Source of the DNA: Methylothermaceae bacteria B42
Lineage (GTDB): Bacteria; Pseudomonadota; Gammaproteobacteria; Methylococcales; Methylothermaceae
Length of the DNA: 64,000 nt
Direction of reading: 5' to 3'
Assembly: GCA_001566965.1 (NCBI GenBank)
Contig: LSNW01000005.1
Location: 1 to 64,000, forward strand
A program made the position numbers and the translations under genes. This document shows, piece by piece, positions 8,122 through 16,933 of this stretch (within the stretch, counting starts at the first letter, position 1; each line of letters starts with the position of its first letter). Below the pieces are notes generated by a model. That model did no database searches. It saw only the letters and a list, made by a program, of their open reading frames with translations, and was not told the origin of the DNA.

Positions 8122-9414
8122 CTACCAGTGATAGCCTTTTTCCTCGTGTAGCACAATATCCAGGCCTTCGGTTTCTTCGTCGCGGGAAACGCGCAATCCC
8201 AAAAGAGCATCAAGCAATTTCAACAAAACGAAGGAAACCACGGCACACCAAGCTACTGCCGATATCACTGCAATCGCTTGCACGCCGACCTGGTGACCAA
8301 TAGTCACGCTATCGGGCAACCCCAGTCCTCCCAACGATTCAGCAGCCAAAATTCCTGTCATGAGAGAACCGAGTATGCCGCCGATTCCGTGAACGGGGAA
8401 AACATCGAGCGAATCATCAATTTTCAAGACCCGCTTGATAATCTGAGTGGCGGTAAAACAAATGCCACCCGCCAGCACACCCAAAACCATTCCTCCCAAT
8501 GGACCAACATAACCCGAGGCCGGAGTAATCGTTCCCAAGCCGGCTACCATTCCGGTCACCACACCGAGAGCGCTGGGTTTTCCAAACCGGATCCATTCAA
8601 TGAACATCCAAGTCAAAGCCCCTGCCGAGGCGGCAATGTGGGTTGCCAAAATGGCCATGCCCGCAGCGCCATTGGCGGCCAAGGCGCTGCCGCCATTAAA
8701 GCCGTACCATCCCACCCAAAGCATACCGGCACCAGAAACTGTCATGGTCATATTATGCGGCGGCATGGGGACATCGGGAAATCCCCTGCGCGCCCCCAAA
8801 ACCAATGCTGAAACCAACGCCGCCACGCCACAAGTGATATGCACGACGATACCGCCGGCAAAATCCATCACCCCCAAGTCAAACAGCCAGCCGCCGCCCC
8901 ATACCCAGTGACAAATGGGTACATAGACCAACAGTAGCCATAATGCACTGAAACAAATCATGGCTGAAAACCTCATCCGCTCGGCAAAGCCGCCCACAAT
9001 CAGAGCCGGAGTAATGATGGCAAAGGTCATTTGAAACATCAGGAAAACGGACTCGGGCAGGTTACCGGTCAGGCTCTCAGGTCCAATTCCGTTGGCAAAG
9101 ACCTTGGAAAAACCGCCAATAAATGGATTGAGTCCACCCCCATCGGTAAATGCCAGACTGTATCCCACTGCCAGCCATAATAAAGAGACGACACCTGCAA
9201 TCACGAAACATTGCATCAGCACCGACAGAACGTTTTTGACCCGCACCAGCCCGCCGTAAAACAGCGCCAGACCTGGCAATGTCATAAACAAGACAAGCGC
9301 CGTCGAAGCAAGAATCCAGGCGGTATCCGCACCATTCATCTGATCAGCCCACGCTGGCACCGGGCCAAGCATGGCAACGCTAGCAAATAGCCATTTTCGA
9401 CTTATTATTTTCAT
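8122..9414 (-). CDS. amtB: Ammonium transporter Amt
   Basis: Inner-membrane ammonium channel of 430 residues with eleven predicted membrane helices after an N-terminal signal-like segment that ends near PAWADQ. Family hallmarks include DTAWILASTALVLFMTLPGLALFYGGLVR, GFAERMRFSAM and FDFAGG-like FAGGIVVHITCGVAALV. The C-terminal cytoplasmic tail, where GlnK docks, ends in LHEEKGYHW. A GGAG ribosome-binding site lies before the ATG at 9414. It follows glnK by 18 bases and is surely in the same nitrogen-regulated operon. Confidence 0.95.
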   Translation of the reverse strand: MKIISRKWLFASVAMLGPVPAWADQMNGADTAWILASTALVLFMTLPGLALFYGGLVRVKNVLSVLMQCFVIAGVVSLLWLAVGYSLAFTDGGGLNPFIGGFSKVFANGIGPESLTGNLPESVFLMFQMTFAIITPALIVGGFAERMRFSAMICFSALWLLLVYVPICHWVWGGGWLFDLGVMDFAGGIVVHITCGVAALVSALVLGARRGFPDVPMPPHNMTMTVSGAGMLWVGWYGFNGGSALAANGAAGMAILATHIAASAGALTWMFIEWIRFGKPSALGVVTGMVAGLGTITPASGYVGPLGGMVLGVLAGGICFTATQIIKRVLKIDDSLDVFPVHGIGGILGSLMTGILAAESLGGLGLPDSVTIGHQVGVQAIAVISAVAWCAVVSFVLLKLLDALLGLRVSRDEETEGLDIVLHEEKGYHW

Positions 9415-9432
9415 GCTTATCTCCGAGTCGAT

Positions 9433-9906
<474 letters not shown>

Positions 9907-10036
9907 TTAACAGCCAATCGGCTTTATTTAATAACCAAAATTTATATTCATACGCGCTTAAGTAATTTCTTGGGTTTTTAATGAATAAATTTTTAGCATT
10001 CAAGAGTTTAGAGTCCTTAAGTAGAATCCTTTCGTG

Positions 10037-10075
10037 CGGCCAGCCAGGGCAGTATTACCTGGCTGGTCGTTTTTT
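10037..10075 (+). terminator. Strong orphan Rho-independent terminator
   Basis: A 12-bp stem (10037-10048 pairing with 10058-10069, one G-U pair) with a nine-base loop is followed directly by six T (10070-10075). No plus-strand gene lies upstream for nearly 2 kb, so it either ends a small RNA transcribed from about 9930-10030 or acts as a leader terminator for the fitAB pair. Confidence 0.7.
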
Positions 10076-10168
10076 CCAAGCAAGCCGAAGGGAACAAAAT
10101 GGATTGCAAAACAGCCATCAACCAACTAAAATGCAATCATCGAAATCATTGATTGCAGATTATCACTC

Positions 10169-10420
10169 ATGGCCAGTTTGACCATCCGAAATCTCGATGA
10201 GGACATCAAGCAACGTTTGAAGTTAATTGCCGCCCGTCATGGCCATTCCCTGGAAGAGGAAGCGCGTCAGATTCTCCGGCGGGCTGTCCTGAAGGAAAGA
10301 GGCGCTTCCGGCCTTGCCACCCGCATAGCACGGCGCTTCCGGGAGGTAGGCGGAGTAGATCTGCCACAACCTGAACGCTCAAAACCCCGTAACCCGCCCT
10401 GTGTTACTGAAGACAACTAA
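10169..10420 (+). CDS. FitA-type ribbon-helix-helix antitoxin
   Basis: An 83-residue antitoxin of the FitA / Phd-like RHH class. The N-terminal half (MASLTIRNLDEDIKQRLKLIAARHGHSLEEEARQIL) is the ribbon-helix-helix DNA-binding domain, and the C-terminal tail should wrap the toxin. It is followed three bases later by a PIN-domain toxin gene. Autorepression of the operon is usual for the family. The ribosome-binding site is weak. Confidence 0.85.
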   Translation: MASLTIRNLDEDIKQRLKLIAARHGHSLEEEARQILRRAVLKERGASGLATRIARRFREVGGVDLPQPERSKPRNPPCVTEDN

Positions 10421-10423
10421 GCA

Positions 10424-10843
10424 ATGGTGCTGCTTGATACGAACGTATTGTCTGAATTGATGCGCCCGGCGCCCAATCCCAAGGTCATGGACTGGTTGGA
10501 TGGTTGGCCCGCGGAAGATGTCTGGATCTCCGCCATCACGATGGCGGAGATTTTATTTGGAATCCGTCTGCTGGCTGATGGCAAGCGCAAATCAGACTTA
10601 TTGCGGTTGGCCGAAACCATGTTTCAGGAAGATTTCGCCGGGAGCTGCCTTCCTTTCGATGATCTTGCAGCCAAAAACTATGCGGATATTGTTGCCGCAA
10701 GAAGACAAGCCGGGCACCCCATCACTGTGGAAGACGCCCAAATCGCCGCTATCGCCACATCCTGCCACCTGCTTTTGGCGACACGCAACACGAGAGACTT
10801 CGAAGGCATCAATAACTTGACTGTCATTAATCCATGGGAATAA
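10424..10843 (+). CDS. FitB/VapC-type PIN-domain toxin
   Basis: A 139-residue PIN-domain ribonuclease toxin. The expected acidic residues are Asp5 (LLDTNVLSELM), Glu42 (MAEILFGI), Asp104 (VEDAQIAAIA) and Asp125 (TRNTRDFEG), so the active site looks intact. VapC-type toxins cut tRNA or rRNA; the target here is unknown. It is directly downstream of its RHH antitoxin, and no mobile-element genes flank the pair. Confidence 0.9.
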   Translation: MVLLDTNVLSELMRPAPNPKVMDWLDGWPAEDVWISAITMAEILFGIRLLADGKRKSDLLRLAETMFQEDFAGSCLPFDDLAAKNYADIVAARRQAGHPITVEDAQIAAIATSCHLLLATRNTRDFEGINNLTVINPWE

Positions 10844-10996
10844 CCAGTACATTTTCTCGGGTGGATGACACAACGAACTTTTGCGGATCGCATCTGAACA
10901 TTCGTGCAAAACTGCCCGATCTAGCGTCTTCCCATAGACGGCAAGTCTCGAAATCAACTATGCTAAGTGGATCATTCAATCCAAATGAGGCCTACC

Positions 10997-11245
10997 ATGT
11001 TCGATCCCAAAAATCTGGATGATCTGGCGCAACGATTAGCGAACGCGATGCCCGCGGGCCTTCAGCATCTGCGCGAGGACATGGAAAAGAATTTCCGCGC
11101 CATTTTACAAAGCGCCTTTTCCCAAATGAATCTGGTCAGCCGGGAAGAATTCGAAGTCCAGGCCGCCTTACTCAAACGCACCCGGGAAAAGCTGGAATCC
11201 CTGGAAAAACAAGTGGAAGCACTAGAGCAGCAGCTCAAGCCCTGA
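10997..11245 (+). CDS. ubiK: Ubiquinone biosynthesis accessory factor UbiK (YqiC family)
   Basis: An 82-residue protein of the BMFP/YqiC family that helps the soluble Ubi complex in ubiquinone synthesis. It reads MFDPKNLDDLAQRLANAMP at the N terminus and ends in a coiled coil (REKLESLEKQVEALEQQLK). The ATG at 10997 is chosen over an in-frame ATG at 10967 because it matches family N termini and has GAGG at 10987-10990. Its stop codon abuts the start of comM, the usual gammaproteobacterial order. Confidence 0.9.
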   Translation: MFDPKNLDDLAQRLANAMPAGLQHLREDMEKNFRAILQSAFSQMNLVSREEFEVQAALLKRTREKLESLEKQVEALEQQLKP

Positions 11246-12793
11246 ATGTCCCTCGCCCTCGTTTACAGCCGGGGTCAGGCAGGCATTGATGCGCCAGAGG
11301 TCTGCGTCGAGGTACACCTGGCAAACGGTCTACCGAGCCTGGCCATTGTTGGCCTGCCGGAAACCGCAGTCAAAGAAAGCAAAGACCGGGTCAGAGCGGC
11401 GCTGATCAATTGCGGCTTTGACTTCCCCACCCAACGCATCACCGTCAATCTCGCCCCCGCCGACCTTCCCAAGGAAGGGGGGCGTTTCGATCTGGCCATT
11501 GCTCTGGGGATCTTGGCCGCATCCCAGCAAATCCCCGCAAACAATTTATCCAACTTTGAATTTTTGGGAGAACTGTCGTTAAGCGGTGAACTGCGGCCCT
11601 TCCGCGGCGCCCTCCCCGCTGCCCTCCAATGTAAAAAATCCGGCCGGACAATGATTCTGCCTACCGATAACAGTGATGAAGCCGCGCTGGTACAAGGGCT
11701 GGAAGTGCTTCCGGCTCATCACTTGCTGGAAGTGTGCGCTCACTTGCAAAACCGGCAACTGCTTTCACCACACCCGTCACCCGCAGTAACCTCTATCTCA
11801 CAGGATACCTTGGACTACGCTGAAGTACGGGGACAGTATCAAGCCAAGCGGGCCATGGAAGTCGCTGCTGCAGGTGGACACAACCTTCTTATGATCGGTC
11901 CGCCAGGATCGGGCAAATCCATGCTCGCGCAACGATTGCCGACGATTTTGCCGCCACTGACAGAAGAACAAGCCTTGGAAAGCGCCGCCATTGCTTCTAT
12001 CAGCGGACTTCCCCTGGAAGCCTCCGGCTGGCGCCGCCCACCGTTCAGAGCCCCCCATCACACCGCCTCGGCGCCTGCGCTGGTGGGCGGTGGCGGACAA
12101 CCCAAACCCGGTGAAATCAGTCTCGCACATAACGGGGTTTTATTTCTGGATGAGCTACCGGAATTCAACCGCAAGGTTCTGGAAGTTCTGCGCGAGCCCT
12201 TGGAAAACGGCCATATCACCATTTCCAGGGCCGCTCACCAAGCCCACTTCCCAGCCCGGTTTCAACTAATCGCCGCCATGAATCCCTGCCCTTGCGGCTA
12301 TCACGGCGACCCATCCGGCTGCTGCCATTGCACTCCGGAGCAAATCCGCCGCTACCGGGAGCGCATCTCCGGCCCCCTGTTGGACAGAATTGATATTCAC
12401 ATCGAGGTCTTGTGCCAAACAACGGAACTGCTCGACGCTGATCATCCCCCTCCCCTTGCCAGCTCTGAAATGCGCGCCCGGGTAGCAAACGCCAGAAAGA
12501 TAGCTTTGGATCGCTGCGGCAAACTGAATGCGCATCTCAGTGTGAAGGAAATCGATCAATTTTGCTTAGTGGAAAAATCAGCTCAAACACTTCTCGCCCA
12601 GGCCGTGGAACGATTGGGGCTGTCCCACCGGGCTTTTCACCGAGTTCTGAAAATGGCCCGCACCATTGCCGACCTCGATCACAATGAGTCTATTTCCATA
12701 CCGCATATCAGCGAGGCCATAGGGTACCGGAAGCTGGACCGGAGCCCATTGCAAACCCCAGTGGCTTCAGTCAAATCCAATGCCACTTCTTGA
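11246..12793 (+). CDS. comM: YifB/ComM family Mg-chelatase-like AAA+ ATPase
   Basis: A 515-residue AAA+ ATPase. ComM is a hexameric helicase that promotes branch migration during integration of transformed DNA. Layout: N-terminal Lon-protease-like S16 fold domain (about 1-170), Walker A GPPGSGKS (218-225), Walker B VLFLDE (298-303), then a zinc-ribbon-like insertion CPCGYHGDPSGCCHC and the C-terminal Mg-chelatase domain. Length is normal. It starts immediately after the ubiK stop codon. With the type IV pilus genes at 46-51 kb it would suit natural competence, but that is inference. Confidence 0.93.
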   Translation: MSLALVYSRGQAGIDAPEVCVEVHLANGLPSLAIVGLPETAVKESKDRVRAALINCGFDFPTQRITVNLAPADLPKEGGRFDLAIALGILAASQQIPANNLSNFEFLGELSLSGELRPFRGALPAALQCKKSGRTMILPTDNSDEAALVQGLEVLPAHHLLEVCAHLQNRQLLSPHPSPAVTSISQDTLDYAEVRGQYQAKRAMEVAAAGGHNLLMIGPPGSGKSMLAQRLPTILPPLTEEQALESAAIASISGLPLEASGWRRPPFRAPHHTASAPALVGGGGQPKPGEISLAHNGVLFLDELPEFNRKVLEVLREPLENGHITISRAAHQAHFPARFQLIAAMNPCPCGYHGDPSGCCHCTPEQIRRYRERISGPLLDRIDIHIEVLCQTTELLDADHPPPLASSEMRARVANARKIALDRCGKLNAHLSVKEIDQFCLVEKSAQTLLAQAVERLGLSHRAFHRVLKMARTIADLDHNESISIPHISEAIGYRKLDRSPLQTPVASVKSNATS

Positions 12794-13268
12794 AAAATTT
12801 GATATCCGCCGCCGAAAAACTCCTGCCATACTCAATGTCTCCATGCACGCCATGAGGCAAGCATTACCCCAACTCAAAACCGGCAGGCAATCACAAACCA
12901 TGGATTTTGAAGCATTGAAAAAAGCCGTCGGCTTCCCCATTATTCTGATGAGTTCAAGCGTTATTAAAAGCTTGGCCTTCCTGTCAGGACCTCTTCATTT
13001 AAACATGTAAAGGGTTGAATGGAGGGGCTGGTGGTCTGATTCGAAAGCCTCACCGGCAGGGAGGCCGGCGTGGAGCCTACAGGGAAGTATTCACGGCGTT
13101 TTTCGAATCAGACCACCAGCCCCCGCATGACTAAATGACGAAGACCTGACCTTCCAGTAAAAATTCTTAATTTCTGAGTGTTTTTGTGTAAAATTGAGAG
13201 GTTCGTGACCCCTCACATCTCTGGGGAAACTGGAATTAACATCAACACCAAGCACGAGGAGGGACTCC
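12794..13268. other. 475-bp gene-free region before the peroxiredoxin gene
   Basis: The first 220 bases include a 76-codon reading frame (12780-13010) with no ribosome-binding site and no recognisable protein, judged non-coding. A palindromic repeat follows (13024-13123). The last 100 bases are AT-rich with TGTAAAAT at 13187-13194, a possible -10 box of the peroxiredoxin promoter, and no clear -35. Confidence 0.5.
13024..13123. repeat. Dispersed palindromic element, copy 2 (23-bp perfect arms)
   Basis: Arms at 13024-13046 and 13101-13123 are perfect 23-bp inverted repeats (beginning GGGGCTGGTGGTCTGATTCG). The 54-bp centre contains GGCAGGGAGGCCGG and CAGGGAAGTATTCACGGCGT, the family core in altered form. 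As RNA it would fold into a long hairpin. Confidence 0.75.
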
Positions 13269-13874
13269 ATGAGTGTATTAGTAGGTAAACCTGCTCCCGA
13301 TTTTACTGTGCCGGCGGTTTTGGCCGATGGCCAAATTGTCGACGAATTCAACTTTTCTGAAGCCACCAAAGGCAAATATGCCGTTTTGGTATTCTATCCA
13401 TTGGATTTCACCTTCGTATGCCCCACCGAGCTGATTGCGCTTGATCATCGCGTCGAAGAATTCCAGAAACGCAATACGGAAGTCATTGCCGTTTCCATTG
13501 ACTCCCAGTTCACCCACAATGCCTGGCGCAACACCCCGGTGGAAAAAGGCGGCATTGGTCCGGTCCGTTATACCATGGCGGCGGATATCGGCCATGAAGT
13601 GGTCCGCGCTTACGACGTGGAAGCCGAAGGTCCCCATGTTGCCTATCGCGGCAGCTTTTTAGTTGACAAAGATGGTATTGTTCGCCATCAGGTAGTCAAC
13701 GACCTGCCACTGGGACGGAACATGGACGAATTGATCAGAATGGTGGACGCGCTGCAATTCTTCGAGCAACACGGCGAAGTCTGCCCCGCCAACTGGAAAC
13801 CAGGCCAAGAAGGCATGAAGCCAGATCCCCAAGGCGTCGCTCACTTCCTGGAAGAACACGCCAAGGAACTATAA
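13269..13874 (+). CDS. Typical 2-Cys peroxiredoxin (AhpC/Prx1 type)
   Basis: A 201-residue thiol peroxidase that reduces hydrogen peroxide and organic hydroperoxides. The peroxidatic cysteine is Cys51 in DFTFVCPTE and the resolving cysteine is Cys172 in GEVCPANW. GGIGPVRYTMAAD carries the GGxG loop typical of oxidation-sensitive 2-Cys enzymes, and the C terminus has a helix rather than YF. A very strong GAGGAGGG ribosome-binding site (13256-13263) suggests high expression. It has its own terminator and no ahpF partner beside it, so its reductant is probably thioredoxin. Confidence 0.93.
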   Translation: MSVLVGKPAPDFTVPAVLADGQIVDEFNFSEATKGKYAVLVFYPLDFTFVCPTELIALDHRVEEFQKRNTEVIAVSIDSQFTHNAWRNTPVEKGGIGPVRYTMAADIGHEVVRAYDVEAEGPHVAYRGSFLVDKDGIVRHQVVNDLPLGRNMDELIRMVDALQFFEQHGEVCPANWKPGQEGMKPDPQGVAHFLEEHAKEL

Positions 13875-13904
13875 AGCAAATCGCAGATGGCTTGAGTTAA
13901 AAAA

Positions 13905-13936
13905 GCCGCCAGAAGTAAACCTCTGGCGGTTTTTTT
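13905..13936 (+). terminator. Rho-independent terminator of the peroxiredoxin gene
   Basis: CCGCCAGA (13906-13913) pairs with TCTGGCGG (13922-13929), followed by seven T (13930-13936). It starts about 30 bases after the stop codon. Confidence 0.85.
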
Positions 13937-13950
13937 CGTTAGCCTTAACT

Positions 13951-14195
13951 CTGATGTTACGCACGATCCTTCCGCATTATCTTCCCTCTCCCCAACCCTC
14001 CCCCACAAAAGGGGGAGGGGGCAAAGGCGGATTCTCTAATCCTGCCACGCCGGCGAGGAAGAGAATGTGGACTGTTCTCCACCCTTCCTCTACAACGGAA
14101 CGGATAGGAGTAGCGGCAAACCAAACGTTGCTCCCCTCTCCCTGTGGGAGAGGGGCTAGGGGGGGGGGGCAATCCGGACAAGTGCGTAACATCAG
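13951..14195. mobile_element. MITE-like element with 14-bp terminal inverted repeats
   Basis: CTGATGTTACGCAC (13951-13964) and its exact reverse complement GTGCGTAACATCAG (14182-14195) bound a 245-bp non-coding element. Inside each end is a C/G-rich hairpin, CCCTCTCCCCAACCCTCCCC with GGGGGAGGGG on the left and CTCCCTGTGGGAG on the right. These CTCCC...GGGAG hairpins are widespread in proteobacterial intergenic DNA. It encodes no transposase and would need one in trans. No clear target duplication can be seen. Confidence 0.6.
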
Positions 14196-14208
14196 CTTAA
14201 ATTATTTC

Positions 14209-14496
14209 TTAAGACGATTCACCCGCAGAACTAGCCAGCCACCGTTTGCGGACGAACCAGGCCAATAACAGTCCCAATGCGTAACCTGCCACATGCAAAG
14301 CGTACAACTTCATCGTACCGCCGTGATGCAGTGTTGCACTGGCAGGTTTCAGCACTAAAATCCACCATAAAAAAACCACTATATAATAGGCCGCCACGCC
14401 GTTTACCGCCCAAAACACGGGTCTTGGGTCATTCATCTGAACCGCTGTCCGGTAAAACCAGATGGCAATGGCGATAGCAATTAATCCTCCTATCAT
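14209..14496 (-). CDS. Small membrane protein of unknown function
   Basis: A 95-residue protein with three hydrophobic segments: 3-16, about 28-50 (FWAVNGVAAYYIVVFLWWILVL) and 64-82 (LYALHVAGYALGLLLAWFV), ending in a basic RKRWL stretch. A clear AGGAGGAG ribosome-binding site (about 14500-14508) supports translation from the ATG at 14496. No family is recognised. It stands alone, with the MITE-like element just downstream and two hairpins in its upstream region. Confidence 0.7.
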   Translation of the reverse strand: MIGGLIAIAIAIWFYRTAVQMNDPRPVFWAVNGVAAYYIVVFLWWILVLKPASATLHHGGTMKLYALHVAGYALGLLLAWFVRKRWLASSAGESS

Positions 14497-14595
14497 GACA
14501 CTCCTCCTTATATTTTTTTATTGACTTGACTCAGTTACATCATAAATCCATCTCGATTCATTTGAAATTCAGCCTTATGCTTACATCATCAAAAA

Positions 14596-14653
14596 GCGGG
14601 TGTTCAAATCATATGCACCCGCAATTTTCGATGCCGTCACATTCCTGTGACGG
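14596..14653. promoter_or_regulatory. Two tandem perfect hairpins in a divergent control region
   Basis: GCGGGTG (14596-14602) pairs with CACCCGC (14616-14622), and CCGTCACA (14634-14641) pairs with TGTGACGG (14646-14653) across a four-base loop. They lie between the small membrane protein gene and the divergent asmA-like gene. They could be operators or leader structures; no named site is matched. Confidence 0.35.
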
Positions 14654-14761
14654 ATAAATCATATCCTGTTATAGCGGAAAGCGCTTGTACAACATCAAGC
14701 CGCTTGCAAGCAAACCGGATACAATAGGCAATTTAAGGATTAGTCCCAGCGGGAGGATACA

Positions 14762-16933
14762 ATGGGGAAAGCAGCTAAATTCCTTCTTTACAGCATTCTT
14801 TCAATCATTCTTATCGTCATTATTGCCGCCGTCGCAGTAATGATTCTCGTGGATCCCAATGACTATAAGGACAAAATCACTGAGGTTGTAAAAAAACAGA
14901 CGGGTCGCGAACTTGCTATAGAAGGCGACCTAAAACTGTCCCTCTTCCCCTGGATTGGCCTTCAAACCGGCAAATTGGTACTCGGCAACGCGCCAGGCTT
15001 TGGCCCGGAACCCTTTGCCGCCATCGAAGAAACCGATATCAAGGTCAAATTACTTCCCTTGTTTTCAAAAAGAGTGGAAGTCAAACACATAGTATTAAAA
15101 GGCTTGGCGCTGAATCTGGAGAAAAATGCCAAAGGCATCACCAATTGGGATGATCTGGCCAAAGCCCAAGAGGCCAAAGAAAAAGCAAAACCTTCCCCGC
15201 AGGAAGCACCGCCCGAAACCAAAGCAGCGCTTCCGGCATTGGCCCTGGGGGGCTTCACCCTTCAAGATGCCACCGTCGTCTGGAACGACCAGCAAGCCGG
15301 CAAAAAAATTCGCATCGAGCATTTGAACGCCCGCCTGGATGCCTTGAAATTCGGCAAACCCACCAATTTTACCCTGGGTTTTTTACTGCAATTGAACGAT
15401 CCCCCGCTTAAGGAAACCATTTCTTTATCCACAGACCTGGTCATCGCGGAAAACCTAAAGCAATTTGAACTTAATCATTTAAAACTCAAATCCCACACCG
15501 AAGGCAGTACTATTCCAAGCGGCCGTCTTGACACTGATTTGAACGCTTCCATCGTCCTGGATCTGGACAAGCAAACCCTCAAAGTTACCGGCCTCAAACT
15601 GGAAGCGGCAAAAACCGTGGTCAGCGGAAATCTGCAAGGCCAAGGCATTATCGACAATCCCAAAATCAGCGGCAAGCTGAAGACGCGGCTCAACCCCAAA
15701 CAAACTATGTCGGTTTTGGCCATGGAAGCCCCCAAGACCCAAGATCCCAATGTTCTGGAAAAAGTGGAAATCGATTTTGATCTTCTGGCAGGCAAGGATT
15801 CCCTGGCACTTAAAAACCTGCTTTTACTTCTCGACGAGACCCAAATGAAAGGGCACGTCAACCTCAACAATTTTGCCAACCCCAACATCGCATTCAACCT
15901 GGAAGCCAATGGGATTGATGTGGACCGTTATCTTCCGCCACCAAGCAAAGCCCCTCAAGCCAAGGCAGAAAAGGCTGCACAACCAGCCCCAAAACAGGAT
16001 ACCCAACCTGGCGAACTGCCCCTGGCGGCCATTGCCGGATTGAATCTGGACGGAAAAATTCATATCGGCAGCGTAAAAGTCAAGGGTTTGAAAATGCAAG
16101 ACATTTCCCTGACCGCCAAGGGGAAAGACAAAAAAATGACCTTCAAGCCCGTGATTGGCAAGCTTTATCAAGGCTATTCAAAAGCTGTCATCAATATCAA
16201 CGCCCGCGGGAAAACGCCTGCTTTGGCAATCTCTGAAGAAATGGACAAGGTTCAAATTGAACCTTTGCTGAAAGATTTGACGGGAAAAACTTACCTTGCC
16301 GGCACCACGATTTTAAAAACCAATCTCACTACCCGCGGCAAGGATGTGCCGGCTATCAAACGCAACTTGAATGGAAAAATCAATTTTCACGTCAAAGACG
16401 GCAGCTTGAATAATGTCCAGATCCTAAAACTCATCAAACAAGGTGAAGCCTGGTGGAAGGGAAAGGGCGCAGTGGGAGGCGAGCAGCTCAACAAGCTCCG
16501 CTTCGTGGGCTTGAACTTCCTGGCCAGCGTTAGAAACGGCGTGGTCAATACCGATGAATTCTTAATAGATAGCAGGAAAATCCGGATTGAAGGCACCGGC
16601 ACCATCGATTTGGTGCAGGAACAACTGGATTACCGGATTACCGCGGTGCGCCTGAAACATAAGGAAGAAGCCGGCAAGGAAGTCGCTTTAGCCAAAGGCA
16701 TGCCCGTCATTATCAAAGTTACCGGCCCCTTGGGCAAACCCAAATACATGCTGGATGTCGTGCAAATGGCCTACGAAAAAAATAAACAAAAGATTGAAAA
16801 AGTGAAGGGGAAAATAGAGAAAAAGGTCGTCAAGAAACTGGAGAAAAAGCTGGGCAAGGAACTGGGCGGCAAAGCCGGTGAAGTGCTCGAAAAAGGCGTG
16901 GGCGGCGCACTGAAAGGCCTCTTTGGCAAATGA
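14762..16933 (+). CDS. asmA: AsmA family protein
   Basis: A 723-residue envelope protein of the AsmA family, whose members are thought to carry phospholipids between the membranes. One N-terminal membrane anchor (about 5-31) is followed by the AsmA N-terminal domain with DPNDYKDKITEVVKKQTGREL. A long beta-rich repeat region carries Pro/Ala/Lys-rich linkers near 137-160 and 398-420, and the C-terminal AsmA_2-like part (about 480-650) follows. The last 50 residues are extremely Lys-rich (KVKGKIEKKVVKKLEKKLGK), which is unusual. GGGAGG at 14751-14756 is the ribosome-binding site. It overlaps mutY by four bases. Confidence 0.88.
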   Translation: MGKAAKFLLYSILSIILIVIIAAVAVMILVDPNDYKDKITEVVKKQTGRELAIEGDLKLSLFPWIGLQTGKLVLGNAPGFGPEPFAAIEETDIKVKLLPLFSKRVEVKHIVLKGLALNLEKNAKGITNWDDLAKAQEAKEKAKPSPQEAPPETKAALPALALGGFTLQDATVVWNDQQAGKKIRIEHLNARLDALKFGKPTNFTLGFLLQLNDPPLKETISLSTDLVIAENLKQFELNHLKLKSHTEGSTIPSGRLDTDLNASIVLDLDKQTLKVTGLKLEAAKTVVSGNLQGQGIIDNPKISGKLKTRLNPKQTMSVLAMEAPKTQDPNVLEKVEIDFDLLAGKDSLALKNLLLLLDETQMKGHVNLNNFANPNIAFNLEANGIDVDRYLPPPSKAPQAKAEKAAQPAPKQDTQPGELPLAAIAGLNLDGKIHIGSVKVKGLKMQDISLTAKGKDKKMTFKPVIGKLYQGYSKAVININARGKTPALAISEEMDKVQIEPLLKDLTGKTYLAGTTILKTNLTTRGKDVPAIKRNLNGKINFHVKDGSLNNVQILKLIKQGEAWWKGKGAVGGEQLNKLRFVGLNFLASVRNGVVNTDEFLIDSRKIRIEGTGTIDLVQEQLDYRITAVRLKHKEEAGKEVALAKGMPVIIKVTGPLGKPKYMLDVVQMAYEKNKQKIEKVKGKIEKKVVKKLEKKLGKELGGKAGEVLEKGVGGALKGLFGK

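Noticed and set aside
9981-10181. A 66-codon frame before fitA
   Set aside because: Passes through a strong terminator hairpin and lacks a ribosome-binding site.
12780-13010. A 76-codon frame after comM
   Set aside because: Overlaps the comM end, has no ribosome-binding site, and resembles nothing known.
14634-14653. CRP site at TCACA...TGTGA
   Set aside because: The half-sites are in the inverted order and four bases apart; CRP needs TGTGA-N6-TCACA.
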